From: Cupriavidus pauculus
GTDB taxonomy: Bacteria; Pseudomonadota; Gammaproteobacteria; Burkholderiales; Burkholderiaceae
Reading direction: 5' to 3'
DNA: 64,000 nucleotides
NCBI RefSeq assembly: GCF_008801835.1
Contig: NZ_VZOW01000005.1
Location: 186,001 to 250,000 of the forward strand
Shown: piece by piece, positions 20,492-29,939 of the stretch
How the letters are laid out: every line of letters starts with the position of its first letter
How positions within the stretch are numbered: the stretch's first letter is position 1
Program-made: the position numbers and the translations under genes
Notes under the pieces: generated by a model
What the model saw: the letters and a program-made list of their open reading frames with translations, nothing else
What the model was told of the DNA's origin: nothing
The model's database searches: none

Positions 20492-21060
20492 TTTGTGACG
20501 GAGTCGTCATATAAAGTGTATGGAACGCCACGCGCGGGCGTGCTCGTGGTCTGGTCGATGACCTGCTCGACGTCGGCAATTTCGCGCAATGCACTCAGAA
20601 ATGACGAGCGGTTGAATCCCGGCGCCACGCATCCCTGCACCGTCAGCCGGCGTCCGCTTACCGTGATCCACAGCGAGCTATTTTGCCAGGCAGGCTGTGA
20701 GCGGCTCAGGGTATCGAGCCGGCGCTGTAGTGCTTCGGCAATATCGTTGTCATATTGATACGCATTGGCTAAGCGACAGCGGCCTTCCACATAGCAGTGA
20801 TTGCCTTGCTCGATGCGGTGATGCGCCTCGCGTTTCCATTGCGCTTCTGAAATTCGCGGGCCGGCGGGCTCCGGGCAATCGGCAATCGCCTGGGAAATTC
20901 TTACGAACGGATCGTTGCCAAAGTTACGCAATGTCGGAGGCATTGACTGGGCATGCACGATATTCATCGTGCAAATCAGCATGGCGATGGACGCGCCGAC
21001 CGTCGAACCCGATTGCAGGCTTAATGGTCGCTTCGGCAAAACGTCAGCAAGGTAATACAT
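20476..21060 (-). CDS. Secreted BON-like domain protein of unknown function
   Basis: A 194-residue protein starting at the ATG at 21060; the frame extends 12 nt further only through a TTG. A signal peptide is present (basic KRPLS, hydrophobic GASIAMLICTMNIVHAQS, cleavage near residue 38). The C-terminal third (LWITVSGRRLTVQGCV... SALREIADVEQVID) has the beta-alpha-beta look of a BON domain, found in proteins that attach to envelopes; this assignment is tentative. Several cysteines in the middle (DCPE, NHCYVEGRC) could form disulfides. The ATG lies only 10 bp after the T-tract of the cspA terminator and lacks a clear ribosome site, so expression probably depends on read-through. Codon use appears less GC-biased than its neighbours. 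Confidence 0.65.
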   Translation of the reverse strand: MYYLADVLPKRPLSLQSGSTVGASIAMLICTMNIVHAQSMPPTLRNFGNDPFVRISQAIADCPEPAGPRISEAQWKREAHHRIEQGNHCYVEGRCRLANAYQYDNDIAEALQRRLDTLSRSQPAWQNSSLWITVSGRRLTVQGCVAPGFNRSSFLSALREIADVEQVIDQTTSTPARGVPYTLYDDSVTNSSNR

Positions 21061-21070
21061 TATGAGCCGC

Positions 21071-21102
21071 AAAAAACAGAAAGCCCCGCCGAAGCGGGGC
21101 TT
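21071..21102 (-). terminator. Rho-independent terminator of cspA
   Basis: On the minus strand a 9-bp stem AAGCCCCGC/GCGGGGCTT closes a TTCG tetraloop (21081-21102) and is followed by TCTGTTTTTT. It lies 33 bp after the cspA stop. Confidence 0.9.
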
Positions 21103-21134
21103 CCCAGGCCAGATAAGCTGCCCGGCGATCCGGC

Positions 21135-21338
21135 TTAGATAGCCTGGATCTTCGTGGCTTGCTCGCCCTTCTGGCCCATGGCCTTGACGTAGCGGACCTT
21201 CTGGCCTTCCTTCAGCGACTTGAAGCCATTGCCTTCAATCGCCGAGAAATGCGCGAACAGGTCGTTGCCGCCTGCGTCCGGGGTGATGAAGCCGAAGCCC
21301 TTGGCGTCGTTGAACCACTTAACGGTACCGGTTTCCAT
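21135..21338 (-). CDS. cspA: Cold-shock domain protein (CspA family)
   Basis: A 67-residue single-domain nucleic-acid chaperone of full family length. It begins [20 protein letters not shown] with RNP1 (KGFGFI) and has RNP2 (LFAHF). Such proteins bind single-stranded RNA or DNA and melt RNA structure; paralogues are common and not all are cold-induced, so the symbol is a family label. The leader upstream of the ATG is AT-rich and long, and a TTGACA element is present on the minus strand at 21471-21476, leaving about 130 nt of possible 5' UTR, which would suit RNA-level control. A strong terminator follows the stop. Confidence 0.95.
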   Translation of the reverse strand: METGTVKWFNDAKGFGFITPDAGGNDLFAHFSAIEGNGFKSLKEGQKVRYVKAMGQKGEQATKIQAI

Positions 21339-22158
21339 ATTTCTCTATCCAACCTTGAATTTCAGATGAGCGTAATTGCCCGACAAAGCATGTTGCCCAC
21401 TACGAACCAAAAGCAAAACGCTACAGGCCGGTGCACATGCGAGGAGCCATTCTGACGGTTTTTTTTCGTGTGTCAATCAGACTAAGCCCCTAACGGTGTT
21501 TCGGCATGCAAACAGCAGATATTAAATTTTTCTACATCGAATTCCAGATTTGTCTGACATCAGATTGGGTGGGCGGCTGATATGCGGCGCATTTCCATAT
21601 CCCCAGTATCGAAAGCCGGTATCAAACAACAGGGTATCGCGGATTCCGGCACCGGCCTCTGCCACGATTCAGCGTCGTATTGCTTACTCCATATGGACTA
21701 TGGCTACCAATGGATGATGTGCGGAGAATGACGCCAAAACCACAACGCGGCGGCCGCAGTCACGCGCGCACGTCGCAACAAGGGCGCCGAAAAGCGCCAA
21801 TGGCCTGATACGGGGAACATCAATGTCAGTCGATTCTTAGTTCAAGGGCGGTGTCCGGCAATGTTCGGACGCCCGCCCACGGCGACGGCCAGCGCAGCTG
21901 GCGTGCAACGCTTCGCCGCCATTTCGCACGGATTGTCAAACGCTGTCCCGGCTGGGACCGGCAGGGTAATGCACGCCCATGTCCGCGTCGTGACAAGGCG
22001 CGACCGGCACAATTTTTGACAATCTCCTCCATCCGAATGGCCTAGCATCCGACCTGTCTGAAAAACTAGTAAAAATGCTAGTTCCGTATGCCGAAATCGG
22101 CATAATGCTGGGTCAGATTCTGCCGGGACGGGTACCTGGCAACGCGCCAGACCACCGC
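21339..22158. other. Long intergenic region between cspA and pelA, pel leader
   Basis: No gene is convincing here. The left 150 bp hold the cspA leader with TTGACA (minus strand, 21471-21476). The centre (about 21480-21850) is less GC-rich and shows nothing identifiable. The right end has TTGACA at 22016-22021 and two palindromes close to pelA, and is probably the pel promoter region. Confidence 0.5.
22064..22104 (+). promoter_or_regulatory. Two adjacent palindromes upstream of pelA
   Basis: AACTAG and CTAGTT (22064-22069, 22078-22083) form one inverted repeat with an 8-nt gap. TATGCCGA and TCGGCATA (22087-22094, 22097-22104) form a perfect second one with a 2-nt gap. They lie 50-90 bp downstream of a TTGACA element and could be operator sites or an RNA hairpin controlling pel. 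No matching regulator can be named. Confidence 0.45.
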
Positions 22159-25100
22159 ATGCACGACCACCAACAACGAAGCGGACAACAGCCAGTGAAG
22201 CGATTGCAGCGAATCATCCGGGGGCTTTTCCAAAAGGTTGACCAGGGCGCTCACACGCGTTCGCTGGGACGTATCTGCCGCCACGCGATGCTGGCGGTGG
22301 CCGCGGTGGCCGCGGTGGCGTCGCTGGGCAGCGTGCTGCTGGGATCGCTGACGCCGTCGGCCGAAGCCATCGCCCAGACTCCGCGGACGCCGCCTGCCGA
22401 TGCGGCTTCTGCGGCCCCCAATGTGGCGTTCCACTACGGCGCCCGGCCGCCGGTCGATCTGCTGCAGGCCTTCGACGTGGCCGTGGTCGAACCGGACAGC
22501 GGCTTCGACCCGCGCCAGGCCAAGACGCCCAACACCGCCTGGTTTGCCTATGTCAGCGTGGGCGAGGTGCTGCCCAGCCGCGCGTACTTCAAGGACATTC
22601 CGCAAGCCTGGCTGAGCGGCAGCAACGATGCCTGGAATGCGCGTGTGGTCGATCAGGCGGCCGAAGGATGGCCGGCGTTCTATGTGGACCGCGTGATCGC
22701 GCCGCTGTGGGACCGTGGCTATCGCGGCTTCTTTCTCGATACGCTCGATTCGTACCAGCTGGTGGCCAAGACCGACGCCGAGCGCGCGCGGCAGGAAGCG
22801 GGCATGGTCCGCGTGATCCAGGCCATCAAGGCACGCTATCCCGACGCGAAACTGCTGTTCAACCGCGGCTTCGAAATCCTGCCGCAAGTGCATGCGCAAG
22901 CGTATGGCGTGGTGTTCGAATCGTTGTTCCGCGGCTGGAACCAGGCGCAGCGCGCCTATACGCAAGTCAGCCAGCAGGATCGCGACTGGCTGATGAATCA
23001 GGCGCGCGTCATTCGCGACCAATACAAGCTGCCGCTGATCGCCATCGACTACTGCCCGCCGACGGATCGCGTCTGCCAGCGCGATACCGCACGCCGCATC
23101 GACGCGCTTGGCATCACGCCGTATGTCACCGATCCCGGACTGCAGACCGTCGGCGTGGGCCGCATCGAAGTGCTGCCGCGCCGCGTGCTGGTGGTGCAGG
23201 AGCGCCGCGAGGGCGAACTGATCGACGACAGTGCCGGGGTGCGCTTCGTCTCGATGCCGCTGAACTATCTTGGCTACCGCGTCGATTTTGCCGAGACGCG
23301 CGACGTGCTGCCCGAGATCACGCCCGATCGCTACGCCGGCGTGGTGGTGTGGGCCAACGGCAATTTTTCGCAGAACCCGGGCCGTTTCCTGGAATGGATC
23401 GAGAAGCGGATCGGCCAGGGCATTCCGGTTGCGTTCATGAACGGCTTCGGCGCACAGCCGGCCGGAGCCATGGCGCGCATGCTGAACCTGAAGACGGTCA
23501 AGGGCCGCGTGGCGGGGCCGGTGCAAATCGTGTCGCAGGACAAGATGATGGGCTTCGAACAACCGGTGGCGCCCGATCGCACCGAAGCGCTGCCGATCCA
23601 GGTGCAGGAGGACGCGCCCAATACGCGTTCGCTGCTGCGCCTGCGCTCGGGCGCCTTGACGTACGACGCCGCCGCCATCATGCCGTGGGGCGGCTACGTG
23701 AGTCCCCCGTACACGGTGCGCACCAATTCGGCCAACGATCAGGACCGTTGGGTCGTGCAGCCGCTGGAATTCCTGCGTGAGGCGCTGCGCCTGCCGCAAA
23801 TGCCGGTGCCGGACACCACCACCGAAAACGGCCGCCGCCTGCTGACCATCCATATCGACGGCGACGGGTTTGCGTCGAAGGCCGAGATTCCCGGCGGCGG
23901 CTATGCGGGCGAGGTGCTGTTGCGCGAGATCTTCGACCGTTACCGCCTGCCGATGACGATGTCGGTGATCGAGGGCGAAGTCGGCAAGGCTGGCATGTAC
24001 CCGCAGTTGTCGGGCGAACTGGAGCCGATCGCGCGCAAGATCTTCGCGCAGCCCTATGTCGAGGTGGCCAGCCACACGTATTCGCATCCGTTCGAATGGC
24101 AGCGCACCGTGGCGGGCAAGAGCGACGCCAAGGTGGTGGAGGGCGACGAGGACTACCACCTGCGCATTCCCGGCTACAGGATGGATTTGAACCGCGAGAT
24201 CGGCGGCTCGATCGACTATATCAATCGCGTGCTGTCGCCCAACAAGCCCGTGAAGATGCTGTTGTGGCCCGGCGATTGCCAGGCGCCGCCCGAGGCGCTG
24301 AAGCTGACCGATGCGGCCGGCGTGCTGAACATGAACGGCGGCGACACCATGATCACGCGCAGCAATCCCACCTGGACCGCCATCGCGCCGCTGGGCATCA
24401 ACAAGGCCGACGACACGTTCCAGGTCTTCGCCACCAACCAGAACGAGAACATCTACACCAACCTGTGGCATGGCCCGTACTACGGTTTCGAGCGCCTGGT
24501 GGAAACCTGGGAGCTGACCGACAAGCCATACCGTTTCAAGGCCATGAATATCTACTACCACAGCTATTCGGGCACCAAGGTGGCGTCGCTGAAGGCGCTG
24601 CGCACCGTGTATGACTACGCGCTCAAGCAGCCGGTGCTGCCGATCCATTCCACCGACTATGTATTGAAGGTGCTGGACTGGCAGGGCATGGCGGTGGCGC
24701 GCGAACTGGGCGAGGGCGCGGCCGGCGCGCCGGCAAGCGGCGCCTGGCTGGTGCGTGGCGATGGCAACTTGCGCAACCTGCGCTGGACCGGCGCGGGCGT
24801 GCCCGACGTGGCCAGCGCGCGTGGCGTGACCGGGTCGTCCGCGGCGCCCGGCGGTGGCGTGTACGTGCATCTCGACGGCGGCAACGCACGCTTCCGTGTC
24901 GTTTCCGCCGCCACGCGCGCCGTGCCGGAACTGCCCGAGGCCAACGGCCTGGTGCGCGACTGGCAGCGCGACGGCAATACCACCCGATTCCAGTTTTCCG
25001 GCTACTACAAGCCGTTCTTCCGGCTTGCCAATGCCGGCCAGTGCAGCGTGACCATCGATGGCAAGCCGGCCCGTGGCGTGCGCGACAACAACAATACGCT

Positions 25101-25173
25101 GCGTTTCGATACGCCTGCGGTCAATGATCCGATCCATGTCCAGCAACAAGTCGAAGTCCGCTGCGGCGCCTGA
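22159..25173 (+). CDS. pelA: PelA, periplasmic hydrolase/deacetylase of the Pel polysaccharide
   Basis: PelA trims and de-N-acetylates the GalNAc-rich Pel polymer in the periplasm. Visible domains in order: a signal segment (LAVAAVAAVASLGSVLLGSL, encoded near 22288-22350); a TIM-barrel hydrolase with the putative catalytic Glu in YVSVGEVLPSRAYF; a central reductase-like region; a CE4-type deacetylase with the Asp pair in HIDGDGFASKAE (near 23850) and metal-type histidines in VASHTYSHPFEW (near 24070); and a C-terminal beta-rich domain. About 1004 residues from the ATG at 22159. The start is uncertain: the frame is open from 22075, but the palindromes there look regulatory, and in-frame GTG 22193 and ATG 22288 also exist. 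It overlaps pelB by 38 bp. Confidence 0.9.
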   Translation: MHDHQQRSGQQPVKRLQRIIRGLFQKVDQGAHTRSLGRICRHAMLAVAAVAAVASLGSVLLGSLTPSAEAIAQTPRTPPADAASAAPNVAFHYGARPPVDLLQAFDVAVVEPDSGFDPRQAKTPNTAWFAYVSVGEVLPSRAYFKDIPQAWLSGSNDAWNARVVDQAAEGWPAFYVDRVIAPLWDRGYRGFFLDTLDSYQLVAKTDAERARQEAGMVRVIQAIKARYPDAKLLFNRGFEILPQVHAQAYGVVFESLFRGWNQAQRAYTQVSQQDRDWLMNQARVIRDQYKLPLIAIDYCPPTDRVCQRDTARRIDALGITPYVTDPGLQTVGVGRIEVLPRRVLVVQERREGELIDDSAGVRFVSMPLNYLGYRVDFAETRDVLPEITPDRYAGVVVWANGNFSQNPGRFLEWIEKRIGQGIPVAFMNGFGAQPAGAMARMLNLKTVKGRVAGPVQIVSQDKMMGFEQPVAPDRTEALPIQVQEDAPNTRSLLRLRSGALTYDAAAIMPWGGYVSPPYTVRTNSANDQDRWVVQPLEFLREALRLPQMPVPDTTTENGRRLLTIHIDGDGFASKAEIPGGGYAGEVLLREIFDRYRLPMTMSVIEGEVGKAGMYPQLSGELEPIARKIFAQPYVEVASHTYSHPFEWQRTVAGKSDAKVVEGDEDYHLRIPGYRMDLNREIGGSIDYINRVLSPNKPVKMLLWPGDCQAPPEALKLTDAAGVLNMNGGDTMITRSNPTWTAIAPLGINKADDTFQVFATNQNENIYTNLWHGPYYGFERLVETWELTDKPYRFKAMNIYYHSYSGTKVASLKALRTVYDYALKQPVLPIHSTDYVLKVLDWQGMAVARELGEGAAGAPASGAWLVRGDGNLRNLRWTGAGVPDVASARGVTGSSAAPGGGVYVHLDGGNARFRVVSAATRAVPELPEANGLVRDWQRDGNTTRFQFSGYYKPFFRLANAGQCSVTIDGKPARGVRDNNNTLRFDTPAVNDPIHVQQQVEVRCGA

Positions 25174-28100
25174 GCGCGAGCGGCTGTTGCCGCCGGCGCT
25201 GGTTCTGACCTTTACCGCGATGGTGGGGGTGGGGCTGGCGCTGATGTTCCCGCGCGAAACGCTGCGCGAGCGCCTGCTTGGCCAGGGCCGCGCGGTCGAT
25301 GGCCTGACCGTGGCCTATCTGGAGGCGTGGTCGCGCGTGGCGCCCGACGACACCAGTTTCATGAGCGTGCTGGCCGAGCAATATGCGCGCAGCGGCCGGC
25401 TCGACGACGCCGAGAAGATGCTGGCACGCATGCAGGCCGTGCAAGGCCAGGATCTCACTGGCCATATCCTGCGCACGCGCATCGAGATCACGCAGCAGCG
25501 CGCTTACGCGGCGCAGCCGGAATCGCCCGAGCGCACCGAACGTCTGGCGCAGATGAAACAACTGCTCGCGCAGGCCGCCGCGCCGGAAACGATGCGCCGC
25601 TGGACGCTGGCCGACTTGCAGACGCTGGGCACGCAATCGCGCCAGATTGGCGACGCCGAAGCGGCCAACGTGTTTTTCCGGGCGCTGGGCGTGCGCGATC
25701 CTGCCAACGCAGATTTCTACAATCGGCAGCTCGCCAGCATCGCGCTGGCCGGCGGCAACTATCGCGATGCGTCGCAGGCGCTGTTCGACGCGCAGGCGCG
25801 TTCGAAAAACCTGTACGAGCAGCGCACGCTGTTCCTGCAGGCGCTGCAGACGCTGCAGTCGGGCAATCTGCTTGACGAAGCGCTCACCGAAGCGGAGCGT
25901 CGCGGCGGCAAGCTGCTCGATGACCCGGACGTGTTGCGCTATCTGACTCGTCTCGCGCTGGCCGCCAACAAGCCCGATATCGCTGCCAAATATGTCGAGC
26001 GCCTGCTCAGGCTGTCGGCCGCCAGGCCGTCCGGCGCGGCACAGTTGGCGCTGGCGGAATTGCGCCGCGATCAGGCGCAACAGGCCGCGCGCGCCGGAGT
26101 GCGCCGCGTATCGGACACCGAGCCCTGGGCCGCACGCGACTACGTGTATCTCGATGGTCCGCGCGGCGTGGCGCGGCGCGAACGGATGGACGCCTTCGGC
26201 ATGCGCCGCGTGGCAGCCGAGGCCGCGCCGGCATCGGCATCGGCGCCGCCCGTCGTCGGCAACCCGACGCAGGCCCAGGCGCAGGAAGCCGCCAAGGCCG
26301 AAGTGGCAGCCGCCGTCGCGGCAGGCAAACCGTTCAACGCCGACGACTACGATCTCGCCTATCGCGTGTTCCTGGCCGCCGGCAAGCTCGATCAGGCGCA
26401 GAACGTGGCGCAAACGGCCGTGCGCAAGCTGCCCGGCGAACCGGTCTGGCGCGAGCGTCTGGCGCAGGTTGCCGAATGGAACCGGCAGCCCACGGTGGCG
26501 CTGCAAAGCTGGCTCGAATACGCGCAGGCCACGGGCGACGAACGCGCATGGAACAATGTCATGCGTCTGGCGCCGGGCCTCAACGACGATCGCGCCTATC
26601 TGGCCGCGCTGCGTCATCGTGCTTCCGGCGGCAATCTGAAAGTGGTCGACGAGGTCGTGGCGGCCTACGAGCGGCTGGGCGAGCCGGTCGCGGCCATGGC
26701 GTTTCTCGATACGCTCGCCGGCGGCGCCAACGGCCGCCAGATCATGGAGCGCAATGCCGAACTGGCCGAGCGCGCCGGGCGCGACGACCGCGCATTCGAA
26801 CTCTATGGCCAGCTCGAAAAGCGCTATGGCGCGCGGCCGCTGTATGCGCTTAAGCGCGCCAACCTGCTCTATGTGAAGGGCAGGCTGCAGCCGGCCATGG
26901 ATGCGATGCTGCCCGCGCGCCGCAATGCCGGCCCGCAGGACCTGCTGTATTGGCGCACCTACACCGAACTGGCGCGCCTCACGCAACGCGACGATCTGCT
27001 CAAGGATGGCTATCGGCAGATGATGATCGCTATGGCGCAGACGCACGACGATCACTGCCTGAAGCTGCCCGAAGGGCCGGCGCGCAATGACTGCCTGGAC
27101 GAGGTGCGCGATACCGAGGAAGCCGATTTCTCGAACCTGATCCAGTACTACGATCGTTCGCCGATCGACGCCGGGCGCATCGCCGAAGCCGGCTGGCGCA
27201 AGAACGGCAAGCTCGATTCGTTGCAGCTAGCGGTCTACTACTACACGCGCGCTCACGCCTATATCCGCATCGAACGGCTGCTGGCGACGCTCACGCCCGC
27301 GCAGCTGCGCGAGGCCGAAGCGTCGGCCGCGTTCCTCGCTCGTCGCGCCGAATACTGGCGCCTGACCGGCGAACGCGATCGTTCGCTGGCGGATTTGCGC
27401 CACGCCGTGGGCCAGCGCGATGCCGACAGCGAAACCTACGCCGCGCTGCTGTGGGCGTTGGTCGACATGGGCACCGACAGCGAGGTCCGGGCGGTCATGC
27501 AGCGTCTCAAGCCCGATGCCGAGGATGACCCGGGCCTGTGGGGCGCCTATGCCGCCGGTGCGATGCGCTTCCAGGACGGCCGCACTGCGCTGCATTACCT
27601 GCGCAAGATGCAGCAGGGCAAGAGCGCCGATCCGCTCTGGCTCGGCTTGAGCGCCGACGCATACGAGGCAATTGGCCAGACTTCCACGGCCTGGCGCATC
27701 CGCAAGCAGGCGTGGGTCGATCTCCATGGCCAGTGGGCGGCGTCGGGCCTGAAGGGCGCCGAGGTCCGCGCGGTCGACCCCGACGAGGACGACCAGGCTG
27801 CCGACGGCGAGGAAGAGGACAACCAGGGTGGCCCGGCGCGCGTCGATCTGCGCCGCCAGCAAGTGGCGCTGGGACAGATCTTTGCATCTGGCGATGTGTC
27901 GCGCACCCTGGTGATCGAGATGCTGCGCCGCGACCGCGCTGAAACGGCCGCGCGCCGCGCTGCGCCCGGTGATCCGAAATCGCCTTCGCAACTGGGCAAC
28001 GTGCCGGGCCTGCCGCCGCTCGAAGCGGCGCCGCCCGCCGCGCTGGCCGAACGCGAAGGCCGCCGCCAGCAGCAGTACGCCGCGGCCAGCCGCGAAGTGG

Positions 28101-29334
28101 CGCTGGCGTGGGCCATGTCGTCGGAGTCGAACGAACTGGCGCGGGCATGGCTGGCGCGCCAGTACGTGCGCACGCTGGAGCGCCCGGCCTACGCCGAGGT
28201 CGCGATCGCGCTGGACCAGAACGACATGAACCGGCTCGACCGCATCATGGAACGCCAGGCGGGCCGCGTGCCGGTGGCCAACCAGATCGAGGCCAATCTT
28301 CAGCTCGACCGGCTGTCCGCCGCGCAGACGCAAGCGTTCGAAACGCAGGATGTGGCGCGCAGCGACGACACGTTGCAGGAAACGCTTGAAGATGCGCTGC
28401 TGTTCAATGCGCAGGCCATCGAGCCGCGCGTCACGTTCCAGCACCAGAAGCCGCTCGAATACTACGAGTACAGCCTGGCGGGCGGCGCACGTCTGTGGCC
28501 GGCTACTCGGTCAATCTGCGCGGCGTGTTCCGCGACCAGCGCAGCACGGACCGCACGACGCTGGATAACGTGCCGGGCACCGACCGCCGCGCCGAGCTTG
28601 CGCTCGGTTATCGCGACACGCAAAAGCGCTGGCTGCTGGGCGTGGGCCGCCGTGACGGGCTGCAAAGCGTCACCACGGCGCGCCTGACCGGCAACTGGAA
28701 CCAGGAAGGCCGCGTGTCGTACACGGGCACGATCGGCTACAACCAGCAGGCCGACGAATCGTCGCAACTGCGCGTGGGCGGCATGAAGGACGTGGCCGAA
28801 CTGGGCGCGACGTGGCGGCTGGGGCTGCGCGAATTCGTCAGCGGCCGCGTGCAGTACAGCAAGTTCTACGGGCAGGACCGCACCGCGCTGGGCCACGGCA
28901 TGGTCTACGACGTGGAAGCCGGCTATCGCATCCGCACGCAGTATCCCGACTACACGGTGCGTGTGGTGGGCACGCGTGCGATCTACAGCGCCAACGGCGG
29001 CACGCTGTCGCCGACCATGCAGCGGCTGCTGCCGGCCGGTGATGACGAGGCGACGCCGGCGTTCTACATGCCGCAGAGCTTTACGCAGGCCGGTGTGCTG
29101 TTTGGCTTCGGCACCGACCTGATCGACGACTACACGCGCAAGTGGCGGCCGTTCATGGAAGCCGGCGCGCTGTACGACTCGCGCGCGGGCCACAACTTCC
29201 GCGGCCAGTTGGGCGTGGCCGGATCGGTGTTCGGCAACGACCATTTGTCGCTGTATGTGCTGCACGAAACCGCGTCCCGCACCGGCGGTACGCCATTGAC
29301 CGAAGTCGGCCTGCGCTATCGCTGGCTCTATTGA
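25136..29334 (+). pseudogene. pelB: PelB, TPR scaffold and outer-membrane porin, frameshifted as read
   Basis: PelB exports Pel through a C-terminal beta-barrel and binds PelA through periplasmic TPR repeats. The protein starts MSSNKSKSAAAPERERLL with one N-terminal membrane helix, then some 1000 residues of helical TPR repeats and an acidic linker (DEDDQAADGEEEDNQ). The frame is lost near 28495: the first frame ends with nonsense at 28687, while the barrel continues in another frame from 28495 (VAGYSVNLRGVFRDQRS to the C-terminal YRWLY). Restoring one G in the CTG-TGG junction gives a continuous product of about 1399 residues ending in an aromatic residue, as outer-membrane proteins do. It may be a real mutation or a sequencing error. 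The rest of pel is intact. Confidence 0.85.
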
Positions 29335-29369
29335 TGATCAAGTTTTCAAGGTAACGAGGGGGATCGAAG

Positions 29370-29918
29370 ATGAACAGGACCAATACCCGCATGGGCCGGC
29401 TGGTGGCATGGTGTGGCGCGCTCGGTGCAGCCCTTTGGCTGGCCGGCTGCGCCGTGACGGACGTGGGCCGCGCACCGCAGATGGCGCCCGGCGACACCGT
29501 CGCCGTGCTGCCGATCGTGAACTACACCGAGACGCCGCAGGCCGGCCTGCGCGCCGAGGCCATCGCCGAATCGCTGCTGAAGACGGGCGGCGTGGCCAAC
29601 CTGAAGCGCTATCCCGCGGCGCTGAATCCGGAAACGCTGTTCGAGCCCGCCGAGCGTGAAGCGGTGGGCAAGGCGCTGGAATGGGCGCGCAGCGAGCGCG
29701 CCCGCTACGCGCTGACCGGCGCGGTGCAGGAATGGCGCTACAAGGTGGGCGTCGACGGCGAACCGGCGGTGGGCATTTCGCTGCAACTGATCGACGTGGC
29801 GACCGGCCAGGTGGTGTGGTCTGCCACCGGCAGCAACGCCGGCTGGAGCCGCGAATCGCTGTCGGGCGTGGCGCAGAAGCTGCTGCGCCGCCTGCTGTCG
29901 CCGCTGATGCAAGGTTGA
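29370..29918 (+). CDS. pelC: PelC, outer-membrane lipoprotein of Pel export
   Basis: PelC forms a ring at the inner face of the outer membrane that funnels Pel to the PelB barrel. The 182-residue protein has a lipoprotein signal with the lipobox LAGC (lipidated Cys27) followed by a compact alpha/beta domain (GDTVAVLPIVNYTETPQAG, YALTGAVQEWRYKVGVDGE, VVWSATGSNAGWSRESL) of the PelC type. GAGGGGG precedes the ATG at a good distance. It is 35 bp after pelB and 21 bp before pelD, within the operon. Confidence 0.92.
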   Translation: MNRTNTRMGRLVAWCGALGAALWLAGCAVTDVGRAPQMAPGDTVAVLPIVNYTETPQAGLRAEAIAESLLKTGGVANLKRYPAALNPETLFEPAEREAVGKALEWARSERARYALTGAVQEWRYKVGVDGEPAVGISLQLIDVATGQVVWSATGSNAGWSRESLSGVAQKLLRRLLSPLMQG

Positions 29919-29939
29919 GATTGAGTCGAAAAAGGACGG

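Noticed and set aside
22016..22048. TTGACA with TAGCAT as a complete pel promoter
   Set aside because: The spacing is about 21 nt, too long for a normal sigma-70 promoter, so only the -35-like element is noted.
22078..25149. 1023-codon minus-strand frame opposite pelA
   Set aside because: Composition typical of antisense frames (His, Arg, Ala, Val); pelA on the other strand has clear domains.
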